A stretch of 64,000 bases of DNA, taken from positions 1 through 64,000 of the forward strand of contig NZ_JALMUV010000023.1 in the NCBI RefSeq assembly GCF_023155275.1, in the 5' to 3' direction. Origin of the DNA: Streptomyces rhizoryzae. Its GTDB lineage: Bacteria > Actinomycetota > Actinomycetes > Streptomycetales > Streptomycetaceae. The position numbers were made by a program, and so were the translations under genes. Below, piece after piece: positions 16,668-25,389 of the stretch. The stretch's first letter is position 1, and each line of letters begins with the position of its first letter. The notes beneath the pieces were generated by a model. The model was not told the DNA's origin. It made no database searches and saw only the letters and a program-made list of their open reading frames with translations.

Positions 16668-17867
16668 TCAGACGGTGCGCATGCCCGGCATCTCCGGGAA
16701 GTGCAGCGCGGTCTCGCCGGTCGGCGGCAGCAGGTGGGCCAGGCCCTCCGCGCACGCGGCGGCGGTCTCGGCCGCACGCGGCAGCATCACCCTCTCGTAG
16801 GCGCGCACCGCGTCCTCCAGGGACGCCTCGGTGACCAGCGCCCGGGCGAGTTCGAGGCCGTCCTGCATGGCGAGGTTGGCGCCGACGCCGAGCGGCGGCA
16901 TCAGATGGGCGGCGTCGCCGAGCAGCGTCAGGCCGGGCACGGACTCCCAGGTGTGCGGTACGGGCAGCGCGTGCAGCGGACGGCTGATGTAACCGCCGTC
17001 CCCGCTCCGCACCAGCGCGAGCAGGCTCTCGTCCCAGTCCGCGTAGCGCGCCAGCAGATACTCCCGGACCGCTCCGGGATCGGTCAGGTCGAGACCGGCG
17101 TGCCAGTCCTCGGGGGCGCGGAAGGCGGCGTAGACCCGGATGCGGCCGTCGCCGTTCCGCTGGGCGAACAGCGCCTGGCCGCCCTCCTTGGCCATCAGGG
17201 AGCCCGGGCCCACGAGGCGGGCCAGGTCGGGGTGGCGGCGGTCGCAGTCCTCGACGTACGACTCGACGAAGGTGACGCCGGTGTACCAGGGCTGCACGCC
17301 GGTGACCGCGGCGCGGACCCGCGACCAGGCCCCGTCGGCCCCGATGACCAGGTCGAAGTCCTCGGTGCGGCCGTCGGCGAGGGTCACCCGGGAGGTGCCG
17401 CCGCCCAGCGGGGTGACGGTCTCCACGGCGGCACCCCAGCGCACGGTGCCCGCGGCGAGGGAGCCCAGCAGCAGGTCGCGGAGCCGGCCGCGGTCGATCT
17501 CCGGCCGGGGCTCCGCGCCGTCCTCGGGCACCAGGTGCTGCACCATCGCGCCGGTGCGGTCCAGCAGGCGGTACTCCTGTCCCTCGGGCCGGGCCAGCGC
17601 GCTGAACTGCTCGAAGAGTCCGCAGGCGCGCAGCGCCTCCTGGCCGCTTTCGGGGTGGATGTCGAGGCTGCCGCCCTGCGTGCGGGCGGTGGGCGAGGAC
17701 TCGCGCTCCAGGACGGTGACGGGCAGCCCGTGCCGCTCCAGGACGCGGGCGCAGACCAGGCCGCCGAGGCCGCCCCCGGCGATCGCGATCCTGGGCGGCC
17801 GGCCGTCCCCGGGACCGGGCAGGTGGCCGGAGCGGTCGGCGGGCGGGTGTGCGGACGTGTTGGACAT
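16668..17867 (-). CDS. FAD-dependent monooxygenase (TetX/PHBH type)
   Basis: A 399-residue group A flavoprotein hydroxylase. The FAD-binding Rossmann motif I-A-G-G-G-L-G-G-L is at ~27-35, the Asp-Gly motif at ~175-181 (VIGADGAWSRVR), and the second FAD motif GDAAHLMPPLGVGAN near 310. Together these are diagnostic for NADPH-dependent aromatic or antibiotic hydroxylases such as TetX. No transmembrane segments are seen. It is divergent from a TetR regulator 163 bp away, with a palindrome in between, which is the usual arrangement of a substrate-induced detoxifying oxygenase. The substrate is unknown, and tetracycline inactivation should not be assumed. Confidence 0.92.
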   Translation of the reverse strand: MSNTSAHPPADRSGHLPGPGDGRPPRIAIAGGGLGGLVCARVLERHGLPVTVLERESSPTARTQGGSLDIHPESGQEALRACGLFEQFSALARPEGQEYRLLDRTGAMVQHLVPEDGAEPRPEIDRGRLRDLLLGSLAAGTVRWGAAVETVTPLGGGTSRVTLADGRTEDFDLVIGADGAWSRVRAAVTGVQPWYTGVTFVESYVEDCDRRHPDLARLVGPGSLMAKEGGQALFAQRNGDGRIRVYAAFRAPEDWHAGLDLTDPGAVREYLLARYADWDESLLALVRSGDGGYISRPLHALPVPHTWESVPGLTLLGDAAHLMPPLGVGANLAMQDGLELARALVTEASLEDAVRAYERVMLPRAAETAAACAEGLAHLLPPTGETALHFPEMPGMRTV

Positions 17868-17985
17868 GAGGAATCACCCCGTGGGGAAGCAAAAAGCGGT
17901 CTGGGAAGGGCCGGACAACGGACGGCGCCGGAGCGGCGCGGCGGCCCGCACTCAGAGAAACACACCGCACCGTAAAAGTGCAACG

Positions 17986-18001
17986 GCTAAACTTTCTTAG
18001 C
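17986..18001. promoter_or_regulatory. Candidate TetR operator (inverted repeat)
   Basis: GCTAA and TTAGC form a perfect 5-bp inverted repeat with a 6-bp spacer, inside the only A/T-rich part of the divergent monooxygenase/TetR intergenic region. It lies 29 bp before the regulator's ATG. A TAGGAT (-10-like) hexamer at 18019-18024 would give a very short leader. The position suggests autoregulation and control of the flavin monooxygenase; this is inference. Confidence 0.5.
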
Positions 18002-18030
18002 GGCTCAACCATGGCGGGTAGGATGGCCCC

Positions 18031-18633
18031 ATGGACGAGACGATGGGGCGCCGCGCGCGCAAGAAGGCCCGCACCCGCCAGGCCCTGGCGGACGCGGCGC
18101 TGGAACTGTTCCTGGAGCGCGGCTACGACGCCGTCGGTGTCCGGGAGGTGGCCGAGGCGGCCGATGTGTCGGTGACCACGCTGTTCAAGCACTTCCCCAG
18201 CAAGGAGGCGCTGGTCTTCGACCTCGACGAGGACCTGGAGGCGGGGATGGTCGCCGCGGTCCGCGACCGGGCGCCCGACTGCTCCGTCCTGGACGCCCTG
18301 TGCGCGCACCTGGTGCGCACCCGGCTGTGCCTGCACAGCGGCGAACCGGACGTCCGCGCCTTCTACGCGATGGTCGAGGCGACCCCGGCGCTGCGGGAGT
18401 ACCAGGACCGGATGTGGCTGCGGCACGAGACCGCGCTGGCCGCCGTGCTCGCCGAGGCCGCCGGCGCCCCGGAGGGCGACCTGCGGTCCGTGGCGCTGGC
18501 CCGCTTCGCCCTGGAGGCGCCGCAGCTGGTCCGCGGCGCCGAGGACCCCGAGGCCGCCATGCGCGAGATCTTCGGCCTGCTGGAACGGGGTTGGGACGGC
18601 GGCGGACAGGCGCCGCCGGACCGGCGGGCCTGA
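18031..18633 (+). CDS. TetR family transcriptional regulator
   Basis: A 200-residue TetR protein. The N-terminal helix-turn-helix spans ~12-58 (TRQALADAALELFLERGYDA, then REVAEAADVSVTTLFKHFPS), with the characteristic L-F-x-H-F-x-S-K-E-A-L. The C-terminal ligand-binding half is all-helical and ends with FGLLERGWDGG. It is transcribed away from the flavin monooxygenase, which it most likely represses through the inverted repeat in the shared promoter. The ligand is unknown. Confidence 0.92.
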   Translation: MDETMGRRARKKARTRQALADAALELFLERGYDAVGVREVAEAADVSVTTLFKHFPSKEALVFDLDEDLEAGMVAAVRDRAPDCSVLDALCAHLVRTRLCLHSGEPDVRAFYAMVEATPALREYQDRMWLRHETALAAVLAEAAGAPEGDLRSVALARFALEAPQLVRGAEDPEAAMREIFGLLERGWDGGGQAPPDRRA

Positions 18634-18649
18634 CGCGCCCCCGGCGGCG

Positions 18650-19477
18650 TCATCCGTCCAGGAAGTCCAGCAGGTCCCGGTTGAAGCGCTCCTTGTCCCC
18701 GGGCACCAGCGCGATGCCGTGGGAGCCGCCCTCGTAGACCCTGAGGGTGGCGTCCGGGACGATCCGCGCCGTCTTCCGGCCGGTGGCGTCGAGCGGCACG
18801 ATCTGGTCGTCGTCCCCGTGCACCACGAGCGTGGGGATGTCGAACGCCCTCAGGTCCTCGGTGAAGTCGGTCTCCGCGAACGCCGTCACGCAGTCCACGC
18901 CCGCCTTGGCGCTCTGGTGCATCGCCATGAACCAGAACGCGTCCTTGTTGCCCTGGGTGGCCCTGGTGCCCGGCCGGTTCGCGCCGAAGAACCCCTCGGC
19001 GGTGTCCCGCCAGAACTGCGACCGCTCGGCGCGGATGCCGTTCCTGAGCTGTTCGAAGACCTCCGGCGGTACGCCCTCGGGGTTGGTGTCCGTACGGAGC
19101 ATCAGTGGCGGGATCGCCGAGAGCAGCACCGCACCGCGGAGCCGGGCGGTGCCGTGCCGCCCGATGTAGCGGGCGAGTTCGCCGCCGCCCATGGAGTGCG
19201 CGACCAGGGTCACCTCGCGCAGGTCGAGCGCGGTGATCAGGTCGGCCAGGTCGTCCGCGAAGGTGTCGAAGTCGTAGCCGTCCCATGGCTGTTCGGAGCG
19301 GCCGTGCCCGCGGCGGTCGTGGGCGATGCCGCGGTAGCCGTGGCCGGCCACGCACGCCATCTGGTCGTCCCAGGCATCCGCGTTCAGCGGCCAGCCGTGC
19401 AGGAAGACGACCGGGCGGCCGGTGCCCCAGTCCTTGTAGTGGAGCCGGACTCCGTCCCGCGTGGTCACGGTGGGCAT
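18650..19477 (-). CDS. Alpha/beta hydrolase, cofactor-free haloperoxidase/esterase type
   Basis: A 275-residue alpha/beta hydrolase closely resembling the non-haem chloroperoxidase/arylesterase group. The oxyanion segment FLHGWPLNADAW is at ~25-36, the nucleophile elbow is A-H-S-M-G-G (Ser about 95), the acid is in VVHGDDDQIVP (Asp near 225), and the catalytic His is in GGSHGI near 253. It starts MPTVTTRDG, with the family-typical DRRGHGRS motif. It converges with the TetR gene, leaving only 16 bp. These proteins usually act as esterases or perhydrolases; the physiological substrate is unknown. Confidence 0.92.
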   Translation of the reverse strand: MPTVTTRDGVRLHYKDWGTGRPVVFLHGWPLNADAWDDQMACVAGHGYRGIAHDRRGHGRSEQPWDGYDFDTFADDLADLITALDLREVTLVAHSMGGGELARYIGRHGTARLRGAVLLSAIPPLMLRTDTNPEGVPPEVFEQLRNGIRAERSQFWRDTAEGFFGANRPGTRATQGNKDAFWFMAMHQSAKAGVDCVTAFAETDFTEDLRAFDIPTLVVHGDDDQIVPLDATGRKTARIVPDATLRVYEGGSHGIALVPGDKERFNRDLLDFLDG

Positions 19478-19806
19478 GGCGCGGCCTCTCTTCCCTCACG
19501 GTCTGGTCCCAGAGCCATCCTGCGGCCCCGCGGACGCCCCGCAACGCGGGCCGGGCGACCGGGCGCACCGGGCCGCCGGACGGGTGAGGCGGCCCGCTCC
19601 GGCCGGCGCCGGGCGGGCCCGACCCCGAGGCCCGGTCCCGGAGCCCGTACGGGTCGGCCCCGATCCGCCCCTGACGCGGAGCGCCGCGGAAAGTCGTCCG
19701 CGGGGGCGAGGACCGGGCCGTCCGGCGGCCCGATCCTGGAAGCGTCCGGCCGGAGGCGCGCCGCTCCTCCGGCAGCCAACCCGCCCACGACGTAAGGATG
19801 ACGACC
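19478..19806. other. Intergenic region without a recognisable gene
   Basis: About 330 bp of divergent intergenic DNA. I see no coding-like frame, repeat or clear hexamer promoter, except the weak purine stretch GTAAGGA just before the next gene. It may hold the promoters for both flanking genes. Confidence 0.4.
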
Positions 19807-20250
19807 ATGAACGCCCGGAGCGCGCACCCCACCGCGGTTCCCGTCGAAGCGGTGCGGCACCCGCGCAGCGTCACCGCCCTGCGCGGCGTCCGGCTGCTGG
19901 TCGGCGGCTACCTCGCCCTCAGCGTGCTCACCCTCGTGGCGATCTACCTGCTCCGGGGTGACGCCGCCGCCGTGAACGACGCGGTGTGGGTGCGCGCCGG
20001 TATCGTCGCCGTCAGCGCCCTGCTGACCTTCGTCTTCGCCGTCCGGGCGGCCCGCGGCTCGCGGGGCGCCTACCGGCGGCTGCGGATCGTCGCCGCGGTG
20101 ATGACGGCGGCCATCGCCGTGATCATCGCGGTCCCCGGGCCGTTCCCGCTGTGGCTGAAGATCGAGCAGGGGGTCTGCGGGCTCGCGCTGCTGGGCGTGC
20201 TGGTCCTCGCCAACGGCCGCCATCTGCGCGGGGTGTTCGCCGCGCGGTAG
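19807..20250 (+). CDS. Small four-helix membrane protein, unknown function
   Basis: A 147-residue hydrophobic protein with four predicted membrane helices: about 29-48 (LLVGGYLALSVLTLVAIYLL), 63-80, 96-113 and 120-138. It has short Arg-rich loops and a positively charged C-terminus. No family is recognised. The ATG at 19807 is preferred over the one 9 bp upstream because AAGGA (19794-19798) is then properly spaced. It converges with rodA, whose stop lies only 10 bp beyond its own. The divergent gap upstream suggests its own promoter. Confidence 0.7.
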   Translation: MNARSAHPTAVPVEAVRHPRSVTALRGVRLLVGGYLALSVLTLVAIYLLRGDAAAVNDAVWVRAGIVAVSALLTFVFAVRAARGSRGAYRRLRIVAAVMTAAIAVIIAVPGPFPLWLKIEQGVCGLALLGVLVLANGRHLRGVFAAR

Positions 20251-20260
20251 GCGCCGGCCG

Positions 20261-21457
20261 TCAGGCCGACATCACCCGCTGCGCCTTTATCGACTGGAGC
20301 AGGCCGACGGCGGCCCAGCCGGCGAACATCGACGAACCGCCGTAGCTGACGAACGGCAGCGGCAGCCCGGTGACCGGCATGATGCCGAGGTTCATCCCGA
20401 TGTTCTCGAACGCCTGGAAGGCCAGCCAGCCGACGATCCCGGCGGCGACGACCGTGCCGTACAGGTCCGGGCACTGCCGCGCGATGCGGCAGGCCCGCCA
20501 GAGCACCACCCCGATGAGGACGATGATCAGGCCCGCGCCGAGGAAGCCCAGCTCCTCGCCGGCGACCGAGAAGACGAAGTCGGTCTGCTGCTCGGGCACG
20601 AACTGCCCGTTGGTCTGGGCGCCGTGGAAGAGTCCGGAGCCGGTCAGCCCGCCGGCGCCGATGGCGATCCGGGCCTGACTGGTGTTGTAGCCGACGCCCG
20701 CCGGATCGAGCTGGGGGTCGGCGAACGCCGCGAACCGGTTGATCTGGTACTGGTCCAGCAGGTGGAACTGCCAGACCGCCAGGCAGCCGGCCAGTCCGGC
20801 CCCCAGCAGGCCCAGGATCCACCGCTTCGGCGCCCCCGCCGCGGCCAGCATGCACAGCACGATCGCCGCGATCCCCAGGACCTGCCCCAGGTCGGGGGTG
20901 AGCAGGATCAGCACCGCCGGCAGGCCGCCCAGGGCCAGCGCCCGGACGATGCCCCGCCGGTCCGGCGCGGTCAGGTCGCCGGCGTCCACCCGGGTGGTGA
21001 GGGCCACCGCCATGGCGAGCACGATGGCGACCTTGACGAACTCGGCGGGCTGCACCGACATCCCGCCGCCGATCACGATCCACCGCCGGGAGCCGTTGAT
21101 GGTCGCGCCGACCGGTGTCAGCACCAGCGCCACCAGCAGCACCGTCACCGCGTACAGGACGGCGACGGTGTCGCGCAGGCGCCGGTGCCCGTACCAGAGG
21201 GTCAGCGCGCCCAGCGCAAGGCCGATCCCGGTGTTGACGACGTGCCGCACCACGAAGAAGTACGGGTCGCCCTGGTTGAGTTCCATCCGGCCGCGGGTCG
21301 CGGAGAAGACCAGCAGTGCGCCGATCCCGGAGAGCGCGAAGGCCGCGCCGAGCAGTATCCAGTCGAGCCGGCGGACCAGCGACCCGCGCCCGAGCATCCG
21401 GCCCCAGGCCGATTTGGCGCGCGTGGTCCCGCGCACGGGGAAGCTGACCGCGGTCAT
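20261..21457 (-). CDS. rodA: RodA/FtsW/SpoVE family SEDS peptidoglycan polymerase
   Basis: A 398-residue SEDS membrane protein with about ten transmembrane helices. SEDS proteins polymerise lipid II with a cognate class B penicillin-binding protein. Family signatures seen are NGSRRWIVIGG and SVQPAEFVKV (about 130-155), LLTPDLGQ (~195), TDFVFSVAGEELGFLG (~300) and LPLPFVSYGGSSM (~365). The Arg-rich N-terminus is cytoplasmic. No PBP or mreBCD gene is adjacent, so this is probably an extra, stand-alone SEDS copy rather than the mre-cluster RodA or the dcw FtsW. The start at 21457 gives the standard N-terminus. Confidence 0.9.
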   Translation of the reverse strand: MTAVSFPVRGTTRAKSAWGRMLGRGSLVRRLDWILLGAAFALSGIGALLVFSATRGRMELNQGDPYFFVVRHVVNTGIGLALGALTLWYGHRRLRDTVAVLYAVTVLLVALVLTPVGATINGSRRWIVIGGGMSVQPAEFVKVAIVLAMAVALTTRVDAGDLTAPDRRGIVRALALGGLPAVLILLTPDLGQVLGIAAIVLCMLAAAGAPKRWILGLLGAGLAGCLAVWQFHLLDQYQINRFAAFADPQLDPAGVGYNTSQARIAIGAGGLTGSGLFHGAQTNGQFVPEQQTDFVFSVAGEELGFLGAGLIIVLIGVVLWRACRIARQCPDLYGTVVAAGIVGWLAFQAFENIGMNLGIMPVTGLPLPFVSYGGSSMFAGWAAVGLLQSIKAQRVMSA

Positions 21458-21530
21458 CCTGGCCTCCTGTACGGACCGACCCGTGACGGTCGACGACAGC
21501 CCGACAGTACTCCCAAGACTTGCGCAACTG

Positions 21531-22349
21531 CTAAAGCATGCGGTGTGTCGGTGCGGGAGGCCGCCGGAACAGCGCCGTCCACAGGAACGGTTCGCCGAAC
21601 CACTCCGACTCCGGCGGCTCGTCGCGCATCCGGCGCAGCTCCACCTCGGTCAGGCCGGCGAAGATGCCGCGCAGCGCCTCCGGGGTGTACGCCAGGCCCC
21701 CCTCCAGCCGGGACCGCCGGTAGAAGGCGGCGTCGGGCAGCTCGGACCCCATCTCCCCGGCCGCGAAACAGGTGAGGCCGAAGTGGCCGCCGGGGGCCAG
21801 CACCCGGTCGAGCAGGGCCAGGTAGCTGATCCGGCGGTGCGGCGGCAGGTGGTGGAAGCACCCCGAGTCGTAGACCAGGTCGTACGGGCCGCTCAGCGGA
21901 CCGCCCGGGCCGGTGAGGCCCCCGAAGGCGTCCCCCCGGTGGAAGCGGACCCCGGTGGCCCCCGCCGCCCGCGCCCGGTCCCCGGCCCAGGCGACGGCGG
22001 CCGGGGAGAGGTCCACGGCGTCCACCGTGAAGCCCAGCGCGGCCAGGTGCAGGGCATTGCGGCCCGGACCGCAGCCCAGGTCCAGCGCCCGGCCGGCGGG
22101 CACCAGCCCGCGGGCCACGTACGAGACGAGGTTCTCGTCCGGTGCGGCCGCGAAGAACGGCACCGGCCGGCCGCGGTCGGCGTAGAAACCGTCCCACCAG
22201 CCGGCCGCCCCCGCCGTCCAGCGGTCCGCCTCCGGCGCGAACAGGCCGTCCAGCAGCCGGAGTACGTCCTCCACCGTCCGGATGTCCCGTTCCACCCGCA
22301 CCCTGCCACCGGTCCGCTCCGGCTCCGTGGTCCCGTCCTCCGTGCGCAT
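21531..22349 (-). CDS. Class I SAM-dependent methyltransferase
   Basis: A 272-residue Rossmann methyltransferase. Motif I is ALDLGCGPGRNALHLA (about 87-102), followed by VDAVDLSPAAVAWA (motif II), and LVYDSGCFHHLPPHRR, as in tellurite/thiopurine-type methyltransferases. The ATG at 22349 (MRTEDG) follows a GAGGGGG-like site; the frame extends upstream but that part is low-complexity. A ~75-bp gap separates it from rodA downstream on the same strand, so they may be co-transcribed. The methyl acceptor is unknown. Confidence 0.85.
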   Translation of the reverse strand: MRTEDGTTEPERTGGRVRVERDIRTVEDVLRLLDGLFAPEADRWTAGAAGWWDGFYADRGRPVPFFAAAPDENLVSYVARGLVPAGRALDLGCGPGRNALHLAALGFTVDAVDLSPAAVAWAGDRARAAGATGVRFHRGDAFGGLTGPGGPLSGPYDLVYDSGCFHHLPPHRRISYLALLDRVLAPGGHFGLTCFAAGEMGSELPDAAFYRRSRLEGGLAYTPEALRGIFAGLTEVELRRMRDEPPESEWFGEPFLWTALFRRPPAPTHRML

Positions 22350-22603
22350 CCCGCCCCCTCGTCCGGTCTCCGGCGCCGCCGACCGGCGCCGCCGTCCCTG
22401 CGAGGGTAGGACGGAACGGGGCATCTGCCCAGGTCAGCAGTGCTGCGCCGATGCTCCCTCCGGCCGCCTGGCGCCCTGCCGGGGCGGCCGACGGCCGATC
22501 CCCCGCACCACCGCCGGAACCACCGGCGCACACCCCGCCCGGCCCCGCCACGGGGCTTCTCCCGGCCGAGCCGGGGCCGCTTTCCGTACCGGCCGGCCGG
22601 CGC

Positions 22604-24253
22604 TCAGCCCCCGGGCACCACTTCCACCGACCCGATGTACTCCTGCGTCTCCGCGGCCGGCAGCCGTACCGCCTGCGCCCAGAAGTAGATGACGAGGCTG
22701 AACGCCGCGATCAGCGCCATGTCCCACCACAGCGGAAGGGCGTCCGTCGCCCCGCAGTGCACCCGGGACGCCGGGCCGGTGCTGCAGAAACCGCCCTGCC
22801 AGGAGATCACGCCCATCCCGAGCAGGTAGACCGGCAGCCACTGCGCGCTCCGCCAGTCCAGGTGCGGCACCTTCGGGTTGAGGTGCAGCAGCGCCGAGGC
22901 GCCGAGCAGCAGGTAGCCCAGGACGATCGCCACGCCCAGCCGCCACAGCGTGTCCCACCCCGCCCAGTAGATGATGAAGTTGGCGACGATGAAGGCCACC
23001 GGCGCCCAGAACAGCCCGCCGGGCAGCCGGTACGGGCGCGGTCGGTGCGGATCCTGCTTCCGCAGGCAGCCGAAGGCGAGCGGGGCCCCGGCGTACATCA
23101 GCACGCTCGCCGAGGTCACGAACCCCACCAGCTTCTGCCAGGTGGGGAACGGCAGGAAGACGACCAGCCCGATGGCGAACGCGGTCAGCAGCCCGAGCCA
23201 CGGCACCCCGCGCCGGGTGGTGCGCTCGAACGCCGCCGGCACATAGCCGTTCCGGGACAGCCCGTACGCCACCCGGGAAGTGGCGGTCACGTAGATCAGG
23301 CCCGTCCCGGACGGCGAGATCACCGCGTCGATGTAGAGGAGGGTCGCCAGCCAGCCGAGCCCGATGGTGCCGGCCAGACCGGCGAACGGGCCCGCCTTGC
23401 CGCTGAACGACAGGTCCGCCCACCCGCCGTGCGCGAACGCGCTGTGCGGCAGCGCCCCGATGAACACCACCTGGAGCGCCACGTACACCAGCACGCCGAT
23501 GACGATCGAGCCGATGACCGCCCGCGGGATGTCCCGCGCCGGGTCGCGGCTCTCGCCCGCCAGCTGGTCCGCCTGCTCGAAGCCCAGCAGGGCGAAGATG
23601 ATGCCGCTGGTGCTGATCGCGGAGAGCACGCCCTTGGCGCCGAACGGCGAGAAGCCCTGGTAGCCGAAGTTGCCGGGGTGGAAGACGGCGGCGCCCATCA
23701 CCACGATGGTCAGGACCGGGACGGCCACCTTCCACCAGGTCGCCACGCTGTTGGTGTGCGCCAGCCACCGGATGCCGAAGAAGTTCACCACCACGAAGAA
23801 CGCCATGAAGGCGACCGCCAGGCCGTAGCCGGCCGGGGTGAGGTGGTTCTTGCCGGTCTGCACCCAGGGGACGTGCACGCTCAGGTAGTTGAGGGACGCC
23901 AGTACCTCGATCGGCGCCACGGTCACCGCCTGGAGCCAGGAGAACCAGCCGAACGACGCGCCGGCCGCGCTGCCGAACGCGTAGTGCGGGAAGCGCGCCG
24001 TACCGCCCGCGACCGGGTACATCGCGCCCAGTTCGGCGTGCACGAAGGCCAGGATGACGATGGCGACGGCCCCGATGCCCCAGGAGACCAGCGCCGCCGT
24101 ACCGGCCGCCTGCGCCGCGAACAGCGCGCCGAACAGCCATCCGGAACCGATGATGGACCCCTCGGAGGTCCAGATCAGCCCCACCAGCCCGATGTGCCGT
24201 TTCAGGCCGGGATTCCGGGGCGCTGCCGGGGCGGGCGGTCGGTACATCTCCAT
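22604..24253 (-). CDS. APC family amino acid permease
   Basis: A 549-residue membrane transporter of the amino acid-polyamine-organocation family, importing an amino acid or amine by proton symport or exchange. Helix 1 contains the family motif around ~28-50 (SEGSIIGSGWLFGALFAAQ), and helices continue regularly to about residue 530, giving 12 or more membrane segments. A consensus-like helix 6 region near 225-245 (TSGIIFALLGFEQADQLAG) is also seen. Start M-E-M-Y-R-P at 24253. Upstream lies a hexanucleotide repeat tract. No metabolic gene is adjacent that would suggest the substrate. Confidence 0.92.
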   Translation of the reverse strand: MEMYRPPAPAAPRNPGLKRHIGLVGLIWTSEGSIIGSGWLFGALFAAQAAGTAALVSWGIGAVAIVILAFVHAELGAMYPVAGGTARFPHYAFGSAAGASFGWFSWLQAVTVAPIEVLASLNYLSVHVPWVQTGKNHLTPAGYGLAVAFMAFFVVVNFFGIRWLAHTNSVATWWKVAVPVLTIVVMGAAVFHPGNFGYQGFSPFGAKGVLSAISTSGIIFALLGFEQADQLAGESRDPARDIPRAVIGSIVIGVLVYVALQVVFIGALPHSAFAHGGWADLSFSGKAGPFAGLAGTIGLGWLATLLYIDAVISPSGTGLIYVTATSRVAYGLSRNGYVPAAFERTTRRGVPWLGLLTAFAIGLVVFLPFPTWQKLVGFVTSASVLMYAGAPLAFGCLRKQDPHRPRPYRLPGGLFWAPVAFIVANFIIYWAGWDTLWRLGVAIVLGYLLLGASALLHLNPKVPHLDWRSAQWLPVYLLGMGVISWQGGFCSTGPASRVHCGATDALPLWWDMALIAAFSLVIYFWAQAVRLPAAETQEYIGSVEVVPGG

Positions 24254-24300
24254 GGGGCGGGCCCTCGTTCGTTCGGCCGCGAGCGGTGCGACGGGTGTGG

Positions 24301-24330
24301 CGGGTGCGGGTGCGGGTGCGGGTGCGGGGG
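24301..24330. repeat. Hexanucleotide repeat (CGGGTG)n
   Basis: Four to five near-perfect CGGGTG units run from 24301 to about 24326, ending in a G-rich tract. They sit 47-77 bp upstream of the permease start codon on its promoter side. Copy number could vary by slippage and alter promoter spacing; no other function is visible. Confidence 0.6.
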
Positions 24331-24453
24331 AGGGGCGGGGCGCCGCGCCCGGCGGAACATTCCGGGCAGGTGTCCCTTTTGTCGCACCACTCTAGGAAGC
24401 GGGGCCGGAGGGAGTGGGGGCGCCGCGCCGGACCGCCCGCCCGGCCCGCCCGG

Positions 24454-24699
24454 TCACTGCGGCCGCGACCGCGGGCTCGGGCCCGGGAGGCCCGCGGGGT
24501 GCGGGGACGGCGCGGGGGCGGGCGTGGTGGCCGGGGGGAAGGTGCCCGCGCCGCCGGGCGGGGCGACCTCCACCCCGGACTCGTCCAGACCGGCCGTCCA
24601 CGCGATACCGGCGATGCTGAGCGCGAGCGCCAGACACAGGCCGATGGCCCCGTACGGGACGCGCCGCTGCCGCCCGCCCGCGCTGCCGCTCTCCCGCAT
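24454..24699 (-). CDS. Small single-pass membrane or secreted protein, unknown
   Basis: An 81-residue open frame from the ATG at 24699 (MRESGSAGGRQRRVPY). A basic N-terminus precedes one hydrophobic segment (~17-37, AIGLCLALALSIAGIAWTAG), and then a Pro/Ala/Gly-rich tail typical of extracytoplasmic linkers. It could be a signal-anchored small protein. No family is recognised, and high-GC open frames of this length occur by chance, so support is moderate. It lies between the permease gene and a methyltransferase relic on the same strand. Confidence 0.45.
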   Translation of the reverse strand: MRESGSAGGRQRRVPYGAIGLCLALALSIAGIAWTAGLDESGVEVAPPGGAGTFPPATTPAPAPSPHPAGLPGPSPRSRPQ

Positions 24700-24811
24700 A
24701 CCCCGCCCGCCCTCCCGTGGACCGCCCGCCACTCGGCGTGCGCACCATCTTCCCGTGGCGCGACGGGAGTTGGCCATCACCCGTCGGGGTAGCGGCGGCG
24801 GCCCGGCCGGG

Positions 24812-25380
24812 TCAGGGCCGGACGGCGTGCAGGACGCGCAGGCCCCGCGGCCCGGTCCGGTCCTGCCGGACCTCCAGAGCCCGGCGTCCGCGCACCGCTC
24901 GGCCAGCCACGGCGCCGCGATGCGCAGCTTCGGACAGCTGCCGGCGCGCAGCTCCCAGACCGTCTCCGTCCGGGTGTGCAGCAGGTCGTGGACCTGCACG
25001 GTGTCCTCGTCGGTGTACTCCAGGAAGCAGGTCAGCCCCCGGTCGTCGGTGCTCCGGACGGGGAGGAAGCGGTCGGCGCCGCGGAGTTCCGGGGTGAGGT
25101 CGCGGTAGGTGGCGACGAAGTGGCCGCCGGGGCGCAGCGCGCGGGCCACCTCGTGCGGCAGGCGCGTGACGTCCGCCTCGGCGGGCAGGTGGGGCAGCGT
25201 GTCGCCCAGGCACGCGATGGCGCTCACCGATCCCGCGGGGGCCGCCTCGGGGAGGGCGTGGCGCAGGTCCCGGCGCAGCGGGCGGACCGCGTCCGGGGCG
25301 CCGCCGGCCCGGGTGTGCGCCGCGGTCAGCTCGGCCGGCAGCCGGTCGCTGGTGTCCACCGCGACGACGGGGGAGAAGTG
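24812..25380 (-). pseudogene. SAM methyltransferase remnant, 5'-truncated and frameshifted
   Basis: From about 25380 the frame reads FSPVVAVDTSDRLPAELTA, SVSAIACLGDTLPHLP and HEVARALRPGGHFVATYRD, the middle and C-terminal part of a class I methyltransferase. The N-terminus with the G-x-G-x-G motif is absent: the sequence begins directly after the stop of the C39-like peptidase gene. Near 24885 the frame must shift to continue as EVRQDRTGPRGLRVLHAVRP, ending at 24812. Both defects indicate a pseudogene. Confidence 0.65.
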
Positions 25381-25389
25381 GCCAGTTGG

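Noticed and set aside
16668..17867. Calling the flavin monooxygenase a tetracycline-inactivating TetX
   Set aside because: Only family-level motifs are seen; substrate specificity cannot be read from sequence.
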